64,000 bases of DNA from Halieaceae bacterium (GTDB taxonomy: Bacteria; Pseudomonadota; Gammaproteobacteria; Pseudomonadales; Halieaceae). Location: NCBI GenBank assembly GCA_902623175.1, contig CACNSR010000014.1, forward strand, positions 1 to 64,000. Direction: 5' to 3'. The position numbers were made by a program, and so were the translations under genes. The notes under the pieces were generated by a model that saw only the letters and a program-made list of their open reading frames with translations, did no database searches and had not been told where the DNA came from. Below are positions 21,156-31,674 of the stretch, in pieces (the stretch's first letter is position 1; each line of letters opens with the position of its first letter).

Positions 21156-23576
21156 ATGACTGATCAAGACCACCAATTGCCTTTGCTGCCGCTGCGTGAC
21201 GTAGTGGTATACCCCCACATGGTGCTGCCGTTATTTGTCGGGCGCGAGCGATCGATCGAAGCCTTGGAGCACGCCATGCTTGATAACAAGCAGGTACTGC
21301 TGGTGGCTCAGCGCAACGCGTCTGATGATCAGCCGGGCGTTGACGACCTCTACCAGGTCGGGACCGTGTCCAACATTCTTCAGCTACTAAAGTTGCCAGA
21401 TGGCACGATTAAGGTGTTAGTTGAGGGCAGTTATCGTGCGGCGGTCTTGGCCATTGACGACGACGAGCAATTTGCCGTGGCGTCGGTCAGGCAGATTGAA
21501 GCCGACCCCATTTCCGAGCGCCATGCCGCCTCTCTGGTCAAAGCGACGGTGGAGCAATTCGAGAAATACGTTGGCTTGAGTAAAAAAGTGCCTGCCGAGG
21601 TTCTGACTTCCCTTTCTGGCATCGATGAACCGGGTCGCCTCGCAGACACTATTTCGGCTCATATGGGCGTTGACCTGGAGGAGAAGCAGCGCATTCTGGA
21701 AATCGCTGACGTGCAAGGGCGCCTAGAGCATCTCCAATCCCTCATGGACGCGGAGATTGACCTGTTTCAGGTTGAAAAGCGCATCCGCGGTCGGGTTAAA
21801 AAGCAGATGGAAAAAAGCCAGCGCGAGTACTATCTCAACGAGCAAATGAAGGCGATTCAGAAAGAGCTCGGCGAGATGGATGACGCACCGAGTGAAGTCG
21901 ATGAATTGCAAAACAAGATCAATGACGCACGCATGCCAGAGGAGGCGTTAGATAAGGCCAATGCTGAGCTAAGCAAGCTCAAGATGATGTCTCCGATGTC
22001 GGCCGAGGCTTCTGTCGTGCGGGGTTACCTCGACTGGATGGTGAGTATCCCGTGGTTCAAGCGCAGCAAAGTCCGCCACGACCTAAAGCGGGCGCAGACC
22101 GTGTTGGACGAGGATCATTTTGGGCTTGAAGAAGTAAAGGAGCGCATTCTCGAGTACCTGGCCGTTCAAAAGCGCGTGCGAAAATTGAAAGGCCCCGTGC
22201 TCTGCCTCGTTGGGCCGCCTGGTGTTGGTAAAACCTCTTTAGGCGAATCAATTGCCCGCTCAACGAACAGAAAATTTATCAGAATGGCGCTAGGCGGTGT
22301 TCGCGATGAAGCAGAAATCAGAGGTCATCGACGAACCTATATCGGCTCCATGCCCGGTAAGTTGTTGCAGAAGATGTCCAAAGCAGGCGTGAGAAACCCG
22401 CTTTTCTTGCTGGACGAGATCGACAAGATGGGGATGGATCACCGAGGAGATCCGGCTTCTGCCATGCTGGAAGTGCTCGACCCCGAACAGAATCACGCTT
22501 TTAACGACCACTATCTCGAGGTCGATTACGATCTGTCCGACGTGATGTTTGTCTGCACCTCCAACACGATGAACATCCCCGGGCCGCTATTGGACCGAAT
22601 GGAGGTGATTCGCATCCCTGGCTACACTGAGGATGAGAAGCTCAACATCGCCCAGAAGTATCTGATACCCAAGCAGACCAAGCTGAATGGGCTCAAGCTT
22701 AACGAGATCGACCTCTCGGAGGGAGCTTGCCTAGACATTATCCGTTACTACACTCGCGAGGCAGGGGTGAGGGCCTTGGAGCGTCAGATTGCTAAAGTGT
22801 GCCGCAAAATGGTTAAGGCTTTTGCTCTGGGCGAGCGAGAATCGGGGCAGACAATCAGCCCGGAATCACTGCCGGATATTCTCGGCGTGAGGAAATTTAA
22901 CTTCGGCACGGCGGAGCAGGAAAACAAGGTTGGTCAGGTTACGGGCCTGGCCTGGACGTCTGTTGGCGGTGAACTCCTTACGGTTGAGGTCGCGGCGACC
23001 CGGGGTAAAGGCCGCGTTGTGAAAACGGGCTCTCTGGGTGACGTCATGCAGGAGTCGATCCAGGCTGCCAACACAGTTGTTAGAGCCAAGTCGCAAACCT
23101 TGGGGATTCCTGCGCGCTTTCATGACACGCGCGACATGCATATTCACGTTCCCGAGGGTGCGACCCCCAAGGATGGGCCTAGCGCGGGCATCGCGATGTG
23201 CACTGCACTGGTGAGTAGTTTCACGGAAATTCCTGTGCGAGCTGAGGTCGCCATGACGGGCGAAATCACACTCCGCGGAGAGGTTCTCCCCATTGGGGGC
23301 TTGAAGGAAAAGCTCCTGGCGGCTCGCCGAGGGGGTATCGGCACGGTCGTGATTCCCCATGAGAACGAACGAGATCTGCAGGAAGTGCCTGATAATATTA
23401 AAGAAAATTTGGACATCCGGCCGGTGAAGTGGATCGATGAGGTGCTGGCGATAGCACTCGAGCGCCTGCCCGAGCCCATGGATGATGATACCTACCTGGC
23501 AGATTCTGAAAGTATTGGGCAGGGCGATGAAGCGGGCCAGGAATCCAAGGACGCTAATCGGCCCAGATCCCACTGA
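21156..23576 (+). CDS. lon: ATP-dependent protease Lon
   Basis: An 806-residue LonA protease that degrades misfolded and regulatory proteins. N-terminal substrate domain (LPLLPLRDVVVYPHMVLPLF), Walker A GPPGVGKTSLGE, Walker B PLFLLDEIDKM, and the C-terminal Ser-Lys dyad in PKDGPSAGIAM and GGLKEKLLAARRGG. It lies between clpX and hupB as in E. coli. Its acidic C-terminal tail is typical of marine relatives. Confidence 0.98.
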   Translation: MTDQDHQLPLLPLRDVVVYPHMVLPLFVGRERSIEALEHAMLDNKQVLLVAQRNASDDQPGVDDLYQVGTVSNILQLLKLPDGTIKVLVEGSYRAAVLAIDDDEQFAVASVRQIEADPISERHAASLVKATVEQFEKYVGLSKKVPAEVLTSLSGIDEPGRLADTISAHMGVDLEEKQRILEIADVQGRLEHLQSLMDAEIDLFQVEKRIRGRVKKQMEKSQREYYLNEQMKAIQKELGEMDDAPSEVDELQNKINDARMPEEALDKANAELSKLKMMSPMSAEASVVRGYLDWMVSIPWFKRSKVRHDLKRAQTVLDEDHFGLEEVKERILEYLAVQKRVRKLKGPVLCLVGPPGVGKTSLGESIARSTNRKFIRMALGGVRDEAEIRGHRRTYIGSMPGKLLQKMSKAGVRNPLFLLDEIDKMGMDHRGDPASAMLEVLDPEQNHAFNDHYLEVDYDLSDVMFVCTSNTMNIPGPLLDRMEVIRIPGYTEDEKLNIAQKYLIPKQTKLNGLKLNEIDLSEGACLDIIRYYTREAGVRALERQIAKVCRKMVKAFALGERESGQTISPESLPDILGVRKFNFGTAEQENKVGQVTGLAWTSVGGELLTVEVAATRGKGRVVKTGSLGDVMQESIQAANTVVRAKSQTLGIPARFHDTRDMHIHVPEGATPKDGPSAGIAMCTALVSSFTEIPVRAEVAMTGEITLRGEVLPIGGLKEKLLAARRGGIGTVVIPHENERDLQEVPDNIKENLDIRPVKWIDEVLAIALERLPEPMDDDTYLADSESIGQGDEAGQESKDANRPRSH

Positions 23577-23685
23577 TTTCAAGCGTTTCAGCGTTGACCG
23601 CACCTATTGGCAGGAGTAGGCTGTTCGTAGGCTCTGAGAAATGTGCCGGTGAATATTCTGCTTTAAACACTCGAGGGGTAACAAC

Positions 23686-23961
23686 GTGAACAAAAATGAC
23701 TTGATCGACGCTATCGCCGCGGACGCGGATCTTTCCAAGGCTTCTGCTGGTCGTGCACTTGATGCAGCGATTGGTGCGATTACTGGTGCGCTGGCGAAAG
23801 GCGGCAGCGTATCTCTTGTAGGCTTTGGCACTTTTTCCGTGAAGGCGCGAGCAGCACGTCAGGGACGCAACCCGCGTACGGGTGAGACCATCCAGATCGC
23901 GGCCTCGAACACGCCCGGGTTCAAAGCAGGCAAGGCGCTTAAGGATGCCGTCAATAAGTAA
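23686..23961 (+). CDS. hupB: DNA-binding protein HU-beta
   Basis: A 91-residue nucleoid protein that bends DNA as a dimer. It begins [11 protein letters not shown] from a GTG start and has [21 protein letters not shown], the HU/IHF signature that includes the DNA-binding arm with its intercalating proline. Its place between lon and ppiD is the canonical hupB locus. Confidence 0.97.
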   Translation: MNKNDLIDAIAADADLSKASAGRALDAAIGAITGALAKGGSVSLVGFGTFSVKARAARQGRNPRTGETIQIAASNTPGFKAGKALKDAVNK

Positions 23962-23996
23962 CTGAACCTGTTATGCCGTCTTGGGGCGGCTGCGAG

Positions 23997-24022
23997 GAAG
24001 GCGCCATTGTGCGCCTTCTTTT
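23997..24022 (+). terminator. Intrinsic terminator after hupB
   Basis: GAAGGCGC-cattgt-GCGCCTTC followed by TTTT gives a perfect 8-bp stem. It isolates the highly expressed hupB from ppiD. Confidence 0.85.
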
Positions 24023-24069
24023 CGTCTAGCACGTTCGATTTCAGCCAACCGTAAAGGAGCTTCACTCCT

Positions 24070-25947
24070 ATGCTTCAGTCCATGCGCCAGAGCACCCAGA
24101 GCACCGCAGCAAAGGTGATCATTGGCCTTATCGTGCTGTCCTTTGCTGCTTTTGGTTTGGAGACCTTATTGCCCGGCAGCTCACGCACATCGGTTGCTGA
24201 GGTGAATGGCGAGGAAATTACGCCGATCGCGTTGCAGGAGTCGATCACGCAGCAAAAACGTCAATTGGTCAGTTTGCTGGGGGACGATATTGATCCCACG
24301 TTGCTGGATGACGACCGATTACAACCGAGAGCACTTCAATCGCTGATCCAGCGCGCATTGCTACTGCAGAAAAGCGCGGCATTAAATCTGGTAGCGTCTG
24401 AGGCGCAGGTTGGCAAGTCAATTACCTCCATTGAAGCGTTTCAGTTAAACGGCATGTTTTCTCCCGATGCCTACAAGAGTGTGCTTGCTAACGCGGGTTA
24501 CACGCCGGAGCGGTTTCGTCGAGCGCAGGCCGACGACATTGTCCTGACACAGCTGCAAACCGCGATCAGCGAGACCGAATTTGTCACCCAGACCGAAATT
24601 GCGGCAACGGCCAACCTCATAGCCGAGGAACGCGACGTCCGCTATCTCGTTATACCTGAGACGGGGCTGCTGGCCGGCGAGGATCTTTCTGACACGGCGT
24701 TACAAAATTATTACCAACAGAATGAAGCTGCCTTTTTTAACTCTGAACAAGTGGTGGTCGACTACATACTGCTCGATCCCGCCGACTTTGTGGTGTCAGT
24801 GGATGATTCGGTTGTGGAGGAGCAGTTCAATGCCGTCAAGGACGAGTACGAAGTTGCGGAACAGGCGCGTGTCTCTCATATCTTGCTGATTCAAGAGGGC
24901 GACGAGTCGGACGCTGCCTATGGGCAGCGGGTGGCCGAGACGGCAGAGCGGATCGGGCGTGGAGAGGAATTTGCTGACCTTGCAGCTGAGCTCTCGGATG
25001 ACTTGGGCTCGGCTAGTCTCGGTGGTGAACTGGGTTTTACCGATGGTTCTGCTTTTCCTGATGAAATGGAGACGGCCATCGCAGCGCTGACTGAACCGGG
25101 TGATATTTCCGGCGCGGTCGAAACCGACGCGGGCACCCACTTTATCCGCCTCGAAGAGCGCATCACGGGAGGTGTTGTTGATTATGACTCGGTGCGAGGG
25201 GATCTTCGCGTCTCAATAGAAGCTGCAGAGGCTGAGCGGAATCTGTTGATCGCGGTCGAGGAGTTGAGAGATCTCGCCTTTAACGCGCCGGATCTTTCCG
25301 GGCCGGCGGCATCGATCGGCGCCGAGGTGCAGGTGTCCGAGCCATTTTCACTGGGAGAGGGCGCTGGCCTATTTGCTGACACGCGTTTGAGGGAGCTCGC
25401 TTTCTCGGATGATGTGAAAGCCTCTGGCAACAACAGCGAAGTACTAGAGTTATCTGGGCAGCGATTTATTGTCGTTCAGGTTCGGGACATTCGCGCACCA
25501 CAAATTGCGCCTTTAGAAGAGGTCAAAAGTGAGGTGCAGCGCGGCCTGAGAACTGAGCTTGAGACGGCAGCTCTAGCGGACATGACTGCGCGCGCTGAGA
25601 CTTTGCTGGCGTCAGGTGAGTCAATGGAGGCTGTAGCCAACGCCCTGGGTGTGGAGTGGCGGGTCGAGCTTGCCGCGACACGATTAACTAGCCAACTTCC
25701 TCAGCCGGTTTTGCAGACAGCATTTGCCATGCCGCAGGGCCAAACAGACGTCCTACGCTCAGTGCCGGTGCCCGGAGAGGGCTATGCGCTCGTTCAGTTG
25801 GCGCGGGTGAATCCCGGCGCCATCGCCGCGTTGAGAATCGCCGAGGCACAACAATTGTCAGATCTTCGCAGCGGTGAACAGCAGCGGCTCAGCTTTGACG
25901 AGTTCCTGGTCCATCAACGCAACGCAGCCGATATCGTCATTCGTTAA
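24070..25947 (+). CDS. ppiD: Periplasmic folding chaperone PpiD
   Basis: A 625-residue SurA-N/PPIC protein anchored to the inner membrane. A single transmembrane segment lies at ~17-34 (VIIGLIVLSFAAFGLETLL), then a SurA-like N-domain (VAEVNGEEITPIAL). A parvulin PPIC domain at ~260-365 contains ARVSHILLI and GELGFTDGSAFPDEM. PpiD assists proteins leaving the Sec translocon. Length and topology match the family, and the position after hupB is conserved. Confidence 0.94.
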   Translation: MLQSMRQSTQSTAAKVIIGLIVLSFAAFGLETLLPGSSRTSVAEVNGEEITPIALQESITQQKRQLVSLLGDDIDPTLLDDDRLQPRALQSLIQRALLLQKSAALNLVASEAQVGKSITSIEAFQLNGMFSPDAYKSVLANAGYTPERFRRAQADDIVLTQLQTAISETEFVTQTEIAATANLIAEERDVRYLVIPETGLLAGEDLSDTALQNYYQQNEAAFFNSEQVVVDYILLDPADFVVSVDDSVVEEQFNAVKDEYEVAEQARVSHILLIQEGDESDAAYGQRVAETAERIGRGEEFADLAAELSDDLGSASLGGELGFTDGSAFPDEMETAIAALTEPGDISGAVETDAGTHFIRLEERITGGVVDYDSVRGDLRVSIEAAEAERNLLIAVEELRDLAFNAPDLSGPAASIGAEVQVSEPFSLGEGAGLFADTRLRELAFSDDVKASGNNSEVLELSGQRFIVVQVRDIRAPQIAPLEEVKSEVQRGLRTELETAALADMTARAETLLASGESMEAVANALGVEWRVELAATRLTSQLPQPVLQTAFAMPQGQTDVLRSVPVPGEGYALVQLARVNPGAIAALRIAEAQQLSDLRSGEQQRLSFDEFLVHQRNAADIVIR

Positions 25948-25980
25948 GACGGTGCTGGCCCGCAGCGAAATATAGCCACG

Positions 25981-26562
25981 ATGAGTGAAGCTGCAGACAA
26001 GGGCGGATCACTCGAGGAGCTGTTGGGTCAGATTCCTGACAGACACCATGCGCTTGGTCGCAAAGATGTCGTGCTTTCCGTGAACGGACGTCATCCCGCA
26101 CCGCTAGATCAGTGGCAGCCTGACTACTGTGGTGATATCGATATGGCCATCTCATCAGATGGCACCTGGTATCACGAAGGCGTGATGATCAAGCGGCCGG
26201 AGCTGTGGCAGTTGTTCGCCGGGATTCTGCGTCGCGAGACAGACGGCGAGTATTATTTAGTGACCCCTGTCGAGAAATGTCGGGTAGACGTCGCGCTGCA
26301 CCCGTTGATCATCACGGATGTGCAATTCGATAAAGTAGGGGGGACCGCTCAACTATTAGCTGTCCTCAATGCCGGTGGCGTGTTCCCCGTGGGACCCGAT
26401 TATCCGCTTAAGCTGGAGGAAAAGGCAGGTGGGGCTGCATATATTGAACTGCCCCACGGACTCTCTGCCTTGTGCTCTAGAGCGGCCTGGTACCGACTGG
26501 TCGATTTGGCCACTGACGACCACAGCATCAGCAGCGGCGGCGCCAAGTTTTTTTTAGGCTGA
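25981..26562 (+). CDS. DUF1285 domain protein
   Basis: A 193-residue protein with the DUF1285 architecture: the CGDIDMAISSDGTWYHEG motif near residue 45 and PVEKCRVDVALHPL near 100. Solved family members form a two-lobed beta fold with unknown ligand, and no reaction is established. It lies 33 bp after ppiD on the same strand and is convergent with the ETF-QO gene. Confidence 0.85.
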   Translation: MSEAADKGGSLEELLGQIPDRHHALGRKDVVLSVNGRHPAPLDQWQPDYCGDIDMAISSDGTWYHEGVMIKRPELWQLFAGILRRETDGEYYLVTPVEKCRVDVALHPLIITDVQFDKVGGTAQLLAVLNAGGVFPVGPDYPLKLEEKAGGAAYIELPHGLSALCSRAAWYRLVDLATDDHSISSGGAKFFLG

Positions 26563-26571
26563 TCCCATGTC

Positions 26572-28221
26572 CTACATATTGGGATAGTTTGGTCCGCCAA
26601 AGCCCTCCGGGGTCACCCAGGTGATGTTTTGCGAAGGGTCTTTGATATCGCAGGTTTTGCAGTGCACACAGTTTTGCCCGTTGATCTGAAAGCGCGGTCC
26701 CTCGGCGTCTTCAACGATCTCATAGACTCCCGCCGGGCAATAACGCTGCGCCGGTTCGGCATACTTTGGCAAGTTCACTCCGATCGGGATTGAGCTGTCC
26801 TTCAGCGTGAGGTGACAAGGCTGGTCCTCTTCGTGGTTCGTATTGGACATAAATACCGAGGAAAGCCGATCAAAGGTAATGGTGTTATCGGGTTTGGGGT
26901 AAGTGATCACCTTTGCCGAGGCCGCTTCGTCAAGGCAAGCATGATCAGGCTTCGTGTCGTGTAGCGTGAAGGGTAATCGGCCTGCGAACAGATTTTGGTC
27001 GACCCAAACCATCGCAGCACCGATTAAAGTGCCAAACTTGTGCATGAAGCCCGAGAAGTTGCGGGCGCTATGCAGTTCCTTGCCTAACCAAGAGTCACGG
27101 ATCCTCCCTGCGAGATCGGCCAACAGGGCAGGCGGCTCTTCGCTCTGCAGCGCCGCCATAATGCTTTCTGCCGCCAGCATGCCACTTTTCATCGCGGTGT
27201 GGTTGCCTTTGATCTTGACGCTATTAAGGGTGCCTGCGTCACACCCAACCAGCACGCCGCCAGGAAAGGCTATGTCGGGTAGTGAGTTTTGCCCACCCTT
27301 GGCCAGCGCGCGCGCACCATACGCGATGCGCTCTCCACCCTCGAGCACTTCGCGGGTCTTCGAATGCGTTTTCCAGCGCTGAAACTCTTCGAACGGGCTG
27401 AGGTGCGGATTGGTGTAATTCAAATCTGCAATCAGGCCTAGATAGACCTCGTGATTTTCAGCGTGGTACAGGAAGGCGCCGCCGCTGGAGTTGGATTCCG
27501 ATAGCGGCCAGCCAATACCGTGCACAACCAACCCTTCTTGGTGTTTGTCAGGGTCAACTTTCCAGACTTCTTTAAGGCCGATTCCGTAATGCTGAGGGTC
27601 TTTGCCTTCATCGAGGCTGAAATGTGCGATGAGTTGCTTGCCGAGGTGGCCACGGCAACCTTCGGCAAATACGGTGTAGCGAGCGTGCAATTCCATGCTG
27701 GGTACATAGCTGCCTTTGTGGGCACCGTCGGCGCCAACACCCATTTCGCCGGTCGCGATGCCTTTAACGCTACCCGCGTCATCAAACAGTACCTCTGCTG
27801 CCGTAAAGCCTGGATAGATTTCCACGCCCATGCCTTCTGCCTGCTCGGCCAGCCAGCGACAGACGTTACCCATCGAGACAATGTAGTTGCCGTCATTGTG
27901 AGTGGGCCGTGGGATCGCGAATCCGGGTAATTTGATGGCGCTTTCCTGGCCGGTGTAAAAGTAGAACGTATCGCCCGTTACCGCAGTATTGAGCGGCGCG
28001 CCACGGTCTTGCCAATCAGGCAGCAGCTCGTTTAGGGCGCGAGGCTCGAGTACCGCGCCGGAGAGGATGTGTGCGCCAACCTCGGACCCTTTCTCCACAA
28101 CGCACACGGTGGTCTCACGTCCCTCGGATTCGGCCAGTTGCATCAGTCGAATTGCCGCAGACAAGCCCGAAGGGCCCGCGCCGACAACGACTACGTCAAA
28201 CTCCATCGAATCTCTTTCCAC
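26572..28221 (-). CDS. etfD: Electron transfer flavoprotein-ubiquinone oxidoreductase
   Basis: Membrane-associated flavoprotein that passes electrons from reduced ETF to ubiquinone; 549 residues. N-terminal FAD-binding VVVVGAGPSGLSAA. The C-terminal ferredoxin-like domain has CPAGVYE and NCVHCKTCDIKDPSQNI supplying the 4Fe-4S cysteines. GTG 28221 is chosen, giving MERDSMEFDVV, because close homologues share a MERE.MEFDVV start; ATG 28206 is the alternative. It is divergent from etfB-etfA, so acceptor and donor genes share one intergenic region. Confidence 0.96.
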   Translation of the reverse strand: MERDSMEFDVVVVGAGPSGLSAAIRLMQLAESEGRETTVCVVEKGSEVGAHILSGAVLEPRALNELLPDWQDRGAPLNTAVTGDTFYFYTGQESAIKLPGFAIPRPTHNDGNYIVSMGNVCRWLAEQAEGMGVEIYPGFTAAEVLFDDAGSVKGIATGEMGVGADGAHKGSYVPSMELHARYTVFAEGCRGHLGKQLIAHFSLDEGKDPQHYGIGLKEVWKVDPDKHQEGLVVHGIGWPLSESNSSGGAFLYHAENHEVYLGLIADLNYTNPHLSPFEEFQRWKTHSKTREVLEGGERIAYGARALAKGGQNSLPDIAFPGGVLVGCDAGTLNSVKIKGNHTAMKSGMLAAESIMAALQSEEPPALLADLAGRIRDSWLGKELHSARNFSGFMHKFGTLIGAAMVWVDQNLFAGRLPFTLHDTKPDHACLDEAASAKVITYPKPDNTITFDRLSSVFMSNTNHEEDQPCHLTLKDSSIPIGVNLPKYAEPAQRYCPAGVYEIVEDAEGPRFQINGQNCVHCKTCDIKDPSQNITWVTPEGFGGPNYPNM

Positions 28222-28508
28222 ACCACACCTCGTGACTTTTCAAGCGGGTCTTAGGTAATCTCCAACATCACCGAAATCCATTAGAATCCCGGGCTGTTAG
28301 GTGCTTTACTTTGCGGCGGCATGATACACTAACGGAGCTGCGCAAACAGGTTTGTGAGGTTTCGCAGACGCGGGTAACCCCAGCGGTAACCAGCGTAAAA
28401 AGGGTCCAGAGGCGGTCCTCAACGGTGTTCGCAAATTTGTAAGTGTGAAACAGCCCCGCAAGCGGCACCAGCAACCTGCACGACAATCTGGAATTATCTG
28501 GAGATACC

Positions 28509-29258
28509 ATGAAAGCACTGGTCGCGGTAAAACGCGTGGTCGATTACAACGTCAAAGTTCGCGCGAAAGCCGACGGCACAGACGTTGATTTGAATAACGT
28601 CAAAATGGCCATCAATCCATTTTGTGAAATTGCAGTTGAAGAGGCCGTCAGGCTGAAGGAGGCGGGTACTGTTACCGAGATTGTGGCGGTATCGGTCGGT
28701 GAGAGCAGCTGTCAGGAGCAAATTCGCACCGCCTTGGCGCTGGGTGCTGATCGCGGCATCCACGTAGAGGTCGAAGGCAGGCCCGAGCCGCTGACCATTG
28801 CCAAGCTCCTCAAAGGGGTGATCAATCAGGAATCTCCAGATGTGGTCATCATGGGCAAGCAGTCGATTGATGGCGACAACAACCAGACTGGCCAAATGCT
28901 AGGCGCGTTGACCGGGATGGGACAAGGCACCTTTGCTTCAGAGGTCAAGATTGGTGAGGGCGCTGTCGAGGTTGTCCGCGAAGTAGACGGTGGACTGCAA
29001 ACAGTCTCGTTGACGCTGCCGGCCATCATCACCACAGATTTGCGTCTGAACGAACCGCGGTACGCGTCGCTGCCGAACATCATGAAGGCCAAGAAGAAGC
29101 CGCTAGAGACGCTGACGCCCGAGCAGCTCTCTGTGGCCGTCAAATCTCACGTCACCCAAGTTGGCGTGGCGCCCCCTCCGGAGCGAGCAGCGGGAATCAA
29201 AGTCGAAGATATCTCGCAATTGGTCGACAAACTGAAAAACGAAGCGAAGGTGATCTGA
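28509..29258 (+). CDS. etfB: Electron transfer flavoprotein beta subunit
   Basis: A 249-residue EtfB that binds AMP and forms the ETF heterodimer with EtfA. The N-terminus MKALVAVKRVVDYNVKVR and the signature region around NEPRYASLPNIMKAKKKPLE are typical. It accepts electrons from acyl-CoA dehydrogenases and passes them to ETF-QO. The stop overlaps the etfA start (TGATG). Confidence 0.97.
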   Translation: MKALVAVKRVVDYNVKVRAKADGTDVDLNNVKMAINPFCEIAVEEAVRLKEAGTVTEIVAVSVGESSCQEQIRTALALGADRGIHVEVEGRPEPLTIAKLLKGVINQESPDVVIMGKQSIDGDNNQTGQMLGALTGMGQGTFASEVKIGEGAVEVVREVDGGLQTVSLTLPAIITTDLRLNEPRYASLPNIMKAKKKPLETLTPEQLSVAVKSHVTQVGVAPPPERAAGIKVEDISQLVDKLKNEAKVI

Positions 29259-30187
29259 TGAAAACACTGGTTATTGCAGAACACGACAATGCGTCTTTGA
29301 AGGCTGCGACGCTGAATGCGATAGCAGCAGCTGGCGCGCTCGGCGGGGACGTGGATATTCTGGTGGCAGGAGCCGGCTGCGGAGCAGCTGCTGACGCGGC
29401 TGCGCAGGTGACGGGTGTTTCAAAGGTCATTTGCGCGGATAACGTGGCCTATGCGCACCAGTTGGCGGAAAATGTGAGCCTGCTGATCGCGGAATTAGGC
29501 GCTGACTACGACAATCTTTTGGCCCCTTCTACAGCAAACGGCAAAAACATCATGCCGCGCGTGGCCGCACTGCTCGACGTCGGTCAGATCTCTGACATTC
29601 TCTCTATCGAGAGCGCCGATACGTTCACGCGTCCAATATACGCGGGTAACGTTATCGCTACGGTTCAGTCATCGGATCCTAAAAAGGTCATTACGGTGCG
29701 GACCACCGCGTTTGATGCTGTGCCGGCAGAAGGTGGTAGCGCCACGGTAGAGGCGTGCTCAGCGGCGCACGATGCAGGCGTCTCACAATATATCCGCGAG
29801 GAAGTGGCTGTCTCAGATAGACCTGAACTCACATCGGCCTCTGTCGTGATCTCCGGTGGTCGCGGCATGCAGAACGGGGACAACTTCAGTCTACTGGAAG
29901 GCATCGCTGACAAGTTGAACGCCGCAATTGGCGCTTCACGGGCGGCCGTCGACGCTGGGTTCGTGCCCAACGATTACCAGGTAGGCCAGACCGGTAAAAT
30001 TGTTGCCCCGGACCTCTACATCGCGGTGGGTATCTCAGGCGCCATTCAGCATCTAGCCGGCATGAAGGACAGCAAGGTGATCGTGGCGATCAACAAGGAT
30101 GAGGACGCGCCGATCTTTCAGGTTGCGGACTATGGTCTTGTAGCGGACCTCTTCGAGGCCTTGCCGGAGCTCGAAGCCGCAATCTAG
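29258..30187 (+). CDS. etfA: Electron transfer flavoprotein alpha subunit
   Basis: A 309-residue EtfA with the C-terminal FAD-binding region: ISGGRGMQNGDNFSLLE, then VGQTGKIVAPDLYIAVGISG and IQHLAGMKDSKVIVAINKD. Translationally coupled to etfB. Confidence 0.97.
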   Translation: MKTLVIAEHDNASLKAATLNAIAAAGALGGDVDILVAGAGCGAAADAAAQVTGVSKVICADNVAYAHQLAENVSLLIAELGADYDNLLAPSTANGKNIMPRVAALLDVGQISDILSIESADTFTRPIYAGNVIATVQSSDPKKVITVRTTAFDAVPAEGGSATVEACSAAHDAGVSQYIREEVAVSDRPELTSASVVISGGRGMQNGDNFSLLEGIADKLNAAIGASRAAVDAGFVPNDYQVGQTGKIVAPDLYIAVGISGAIQHLAGMKDSKVIVAINKDEDAPIFQVADYGLVADLFEALPELEAAI

Positions 30188-30258
30188 GCGCTACCCTTCT
30201 GCCGCCGACCCGGCGGCGGCTCCCCATGCTTCCCGCTCGCGTTGCTTAGCCCGCCGGT

Positions 30259-31425
30259 TCAGTCGCGGCGGAGTGACTCCCGGATCGCGATCGGGTTCGG
30301 TAGCGCCAATACAACAATGTAGGACGAGACCAGCAATGTGATGACGGTGACGGCCTGAATAAGCGTGGCCGCGGCGCCGCTAAGAAGCCCCTTTGACAGC
30401 CCCAGAAATGCAATCAGAAGAGCGAACTCGCTGCACTGTCCAAGCCGTAAGCCCAGGTTCCAGCTAAGCTTGGGTTCGTCAAAGACTCCCCGCACCAGAA
30501 AGTGGAACACGGCGGGTTTAAGCGCCAGAAAGCAGGCCGCAATGACGAGTGCTGGGAGCGCCACCTCCGGCAGGAGCATCATATCGAGGCCGCTCCCCAC
30601 CGAGAAGAAAAAGACCACGAGAAAGAAGTCACGCAATGGCTTGAGACTGATGGCGATGTACTGAGCGATCGGGCTGCTCGCTATGCTGATGCCCGCAATA
30701 AAGGCGCCGATCTCAGCCGAGAGTCCCGTCCAGATGGCCAGCTCTGCCATGCCAAGACACCAGCCAATCGATAACAGAAAAATATATTCGTGATAGCGAT
30801 CAAAGCGCTTGATGAGATTCAGCAAAACGACTCGCACACTCAACCAGCTCACAACTCCCAGCAGGGGAAGCATCAATAACGGCCGCACGAGGGCCCCCGG
30901 GCCGGGTTGCTCGGCGCCCGAGCTCTCGATCATGACCAACACAATGATGGCAAGGAGATCCTGAAATAGGAGCAGGGCGACCATGAGTTCACCCAGGTGA
31001 CGGTGGTGTAACACAGTGGTCGGCAATAGCTTAATACCAATGATCGTCGACGAAAATACCAACGCCGCGCTGATCAGCAGAGAATCCATTCCGCCGAAAC
31101 CAAACAGGCGGCTCAGGCCGTAACCTGCTGATGCGAATACCACTGCGCTGATCAGGGCGACCAGCGTTGACTGGCGCAGGCTGCTCCACAGGGCTATCGG
31201 TTTCATATCCAGCCCCAGTAGAAACAGCAGCAGGATAATGCCGACATGGCCGGCTCCAGACACCAGTTCCATGTCGGCAACCACGCCCAATCCGAAGGGA
31301 CCCAGCGCCACTCCGAGTGCGATGTAGGCAATGATGATGGGTTGCCTAGCATAGAGGGCAATCGATGACAGGACTGCCGCGCCGAGAAAAATGGCCGCGA
31401 AGGTAAAGGTGATGCCTGTTTCCAT
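30259..31425 (-). CDS. CPA2-type cation:proton antiporter
   Basis: A 388-residue membrane protein with about 11-12 hydrophobic segments and the Na+/H+ exchanger (CPA2, KefB/KefC-like) sequence character: LGVALGPFGLG near the start and the SSTIIGIKLLP helix. Unlike KefB/KefC it ends after the membrane domain and has no RCK/TrkA-N regulatory domain. Probable role is K+/H+ or Na+/H+ exchange; ion specificity cannot be read from the sequence. It stands alone on the minus strand. Confidence 0.82.
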   Translation of the reverse strand: METGITFTFAAIFLGAAVLSSIALYARQPIIIAYIALGVALGPFGLGVVADMELVSGAGHVGIILLLFLLGLDMKPIALWSSLRQSTLVALISAVVFASAGYGLSRLFGFGGMDSLLISAALVFSSTIIGIKLLPTTVLHHRHLGELMVALLLFQDLLAIIVLVMIESSGAEQPGPGALVRPLLMLPLLGVVSWLSVRVVLLNLIKRFDRYHEYIFLLSIGWCLGMAELAIWTGLSAEIGAFIAGISIASSPIAQYIAISLKPLRDFFLVVFFFSVGSGLDMMLLPEVALPALVIAACFLALKPAVFHFLVRGVFDEPKLSWNLGLRLGQCSEFALLIAFLGLSKGLLSGAAATLIQAVTVITLLVSSYIVVLALPNPIAIRESLRRD

Positions 31426-31674
31426 GAATTATCCAGCCTGGTTTTGGGGCGAGGAAGACGAAAGCCCTGGCTAGTGGTGGAGTAGAGATCTTCCTGAAGG
31501 TCTATTTTGGCATAGTTCATTCAGTGGCCAGTGAATCCGCACAATCGTTTCACCATGACTAGAGAAACGGACCAGAGAACCGCTACAATTCCGTCGCGCT
31601 TGAGGGCATGGATTCAGCAGGTGCCCTGTAATCCGAGAGCGATCCCCTATTTGAGGCGACCAGGGAGAAATTTG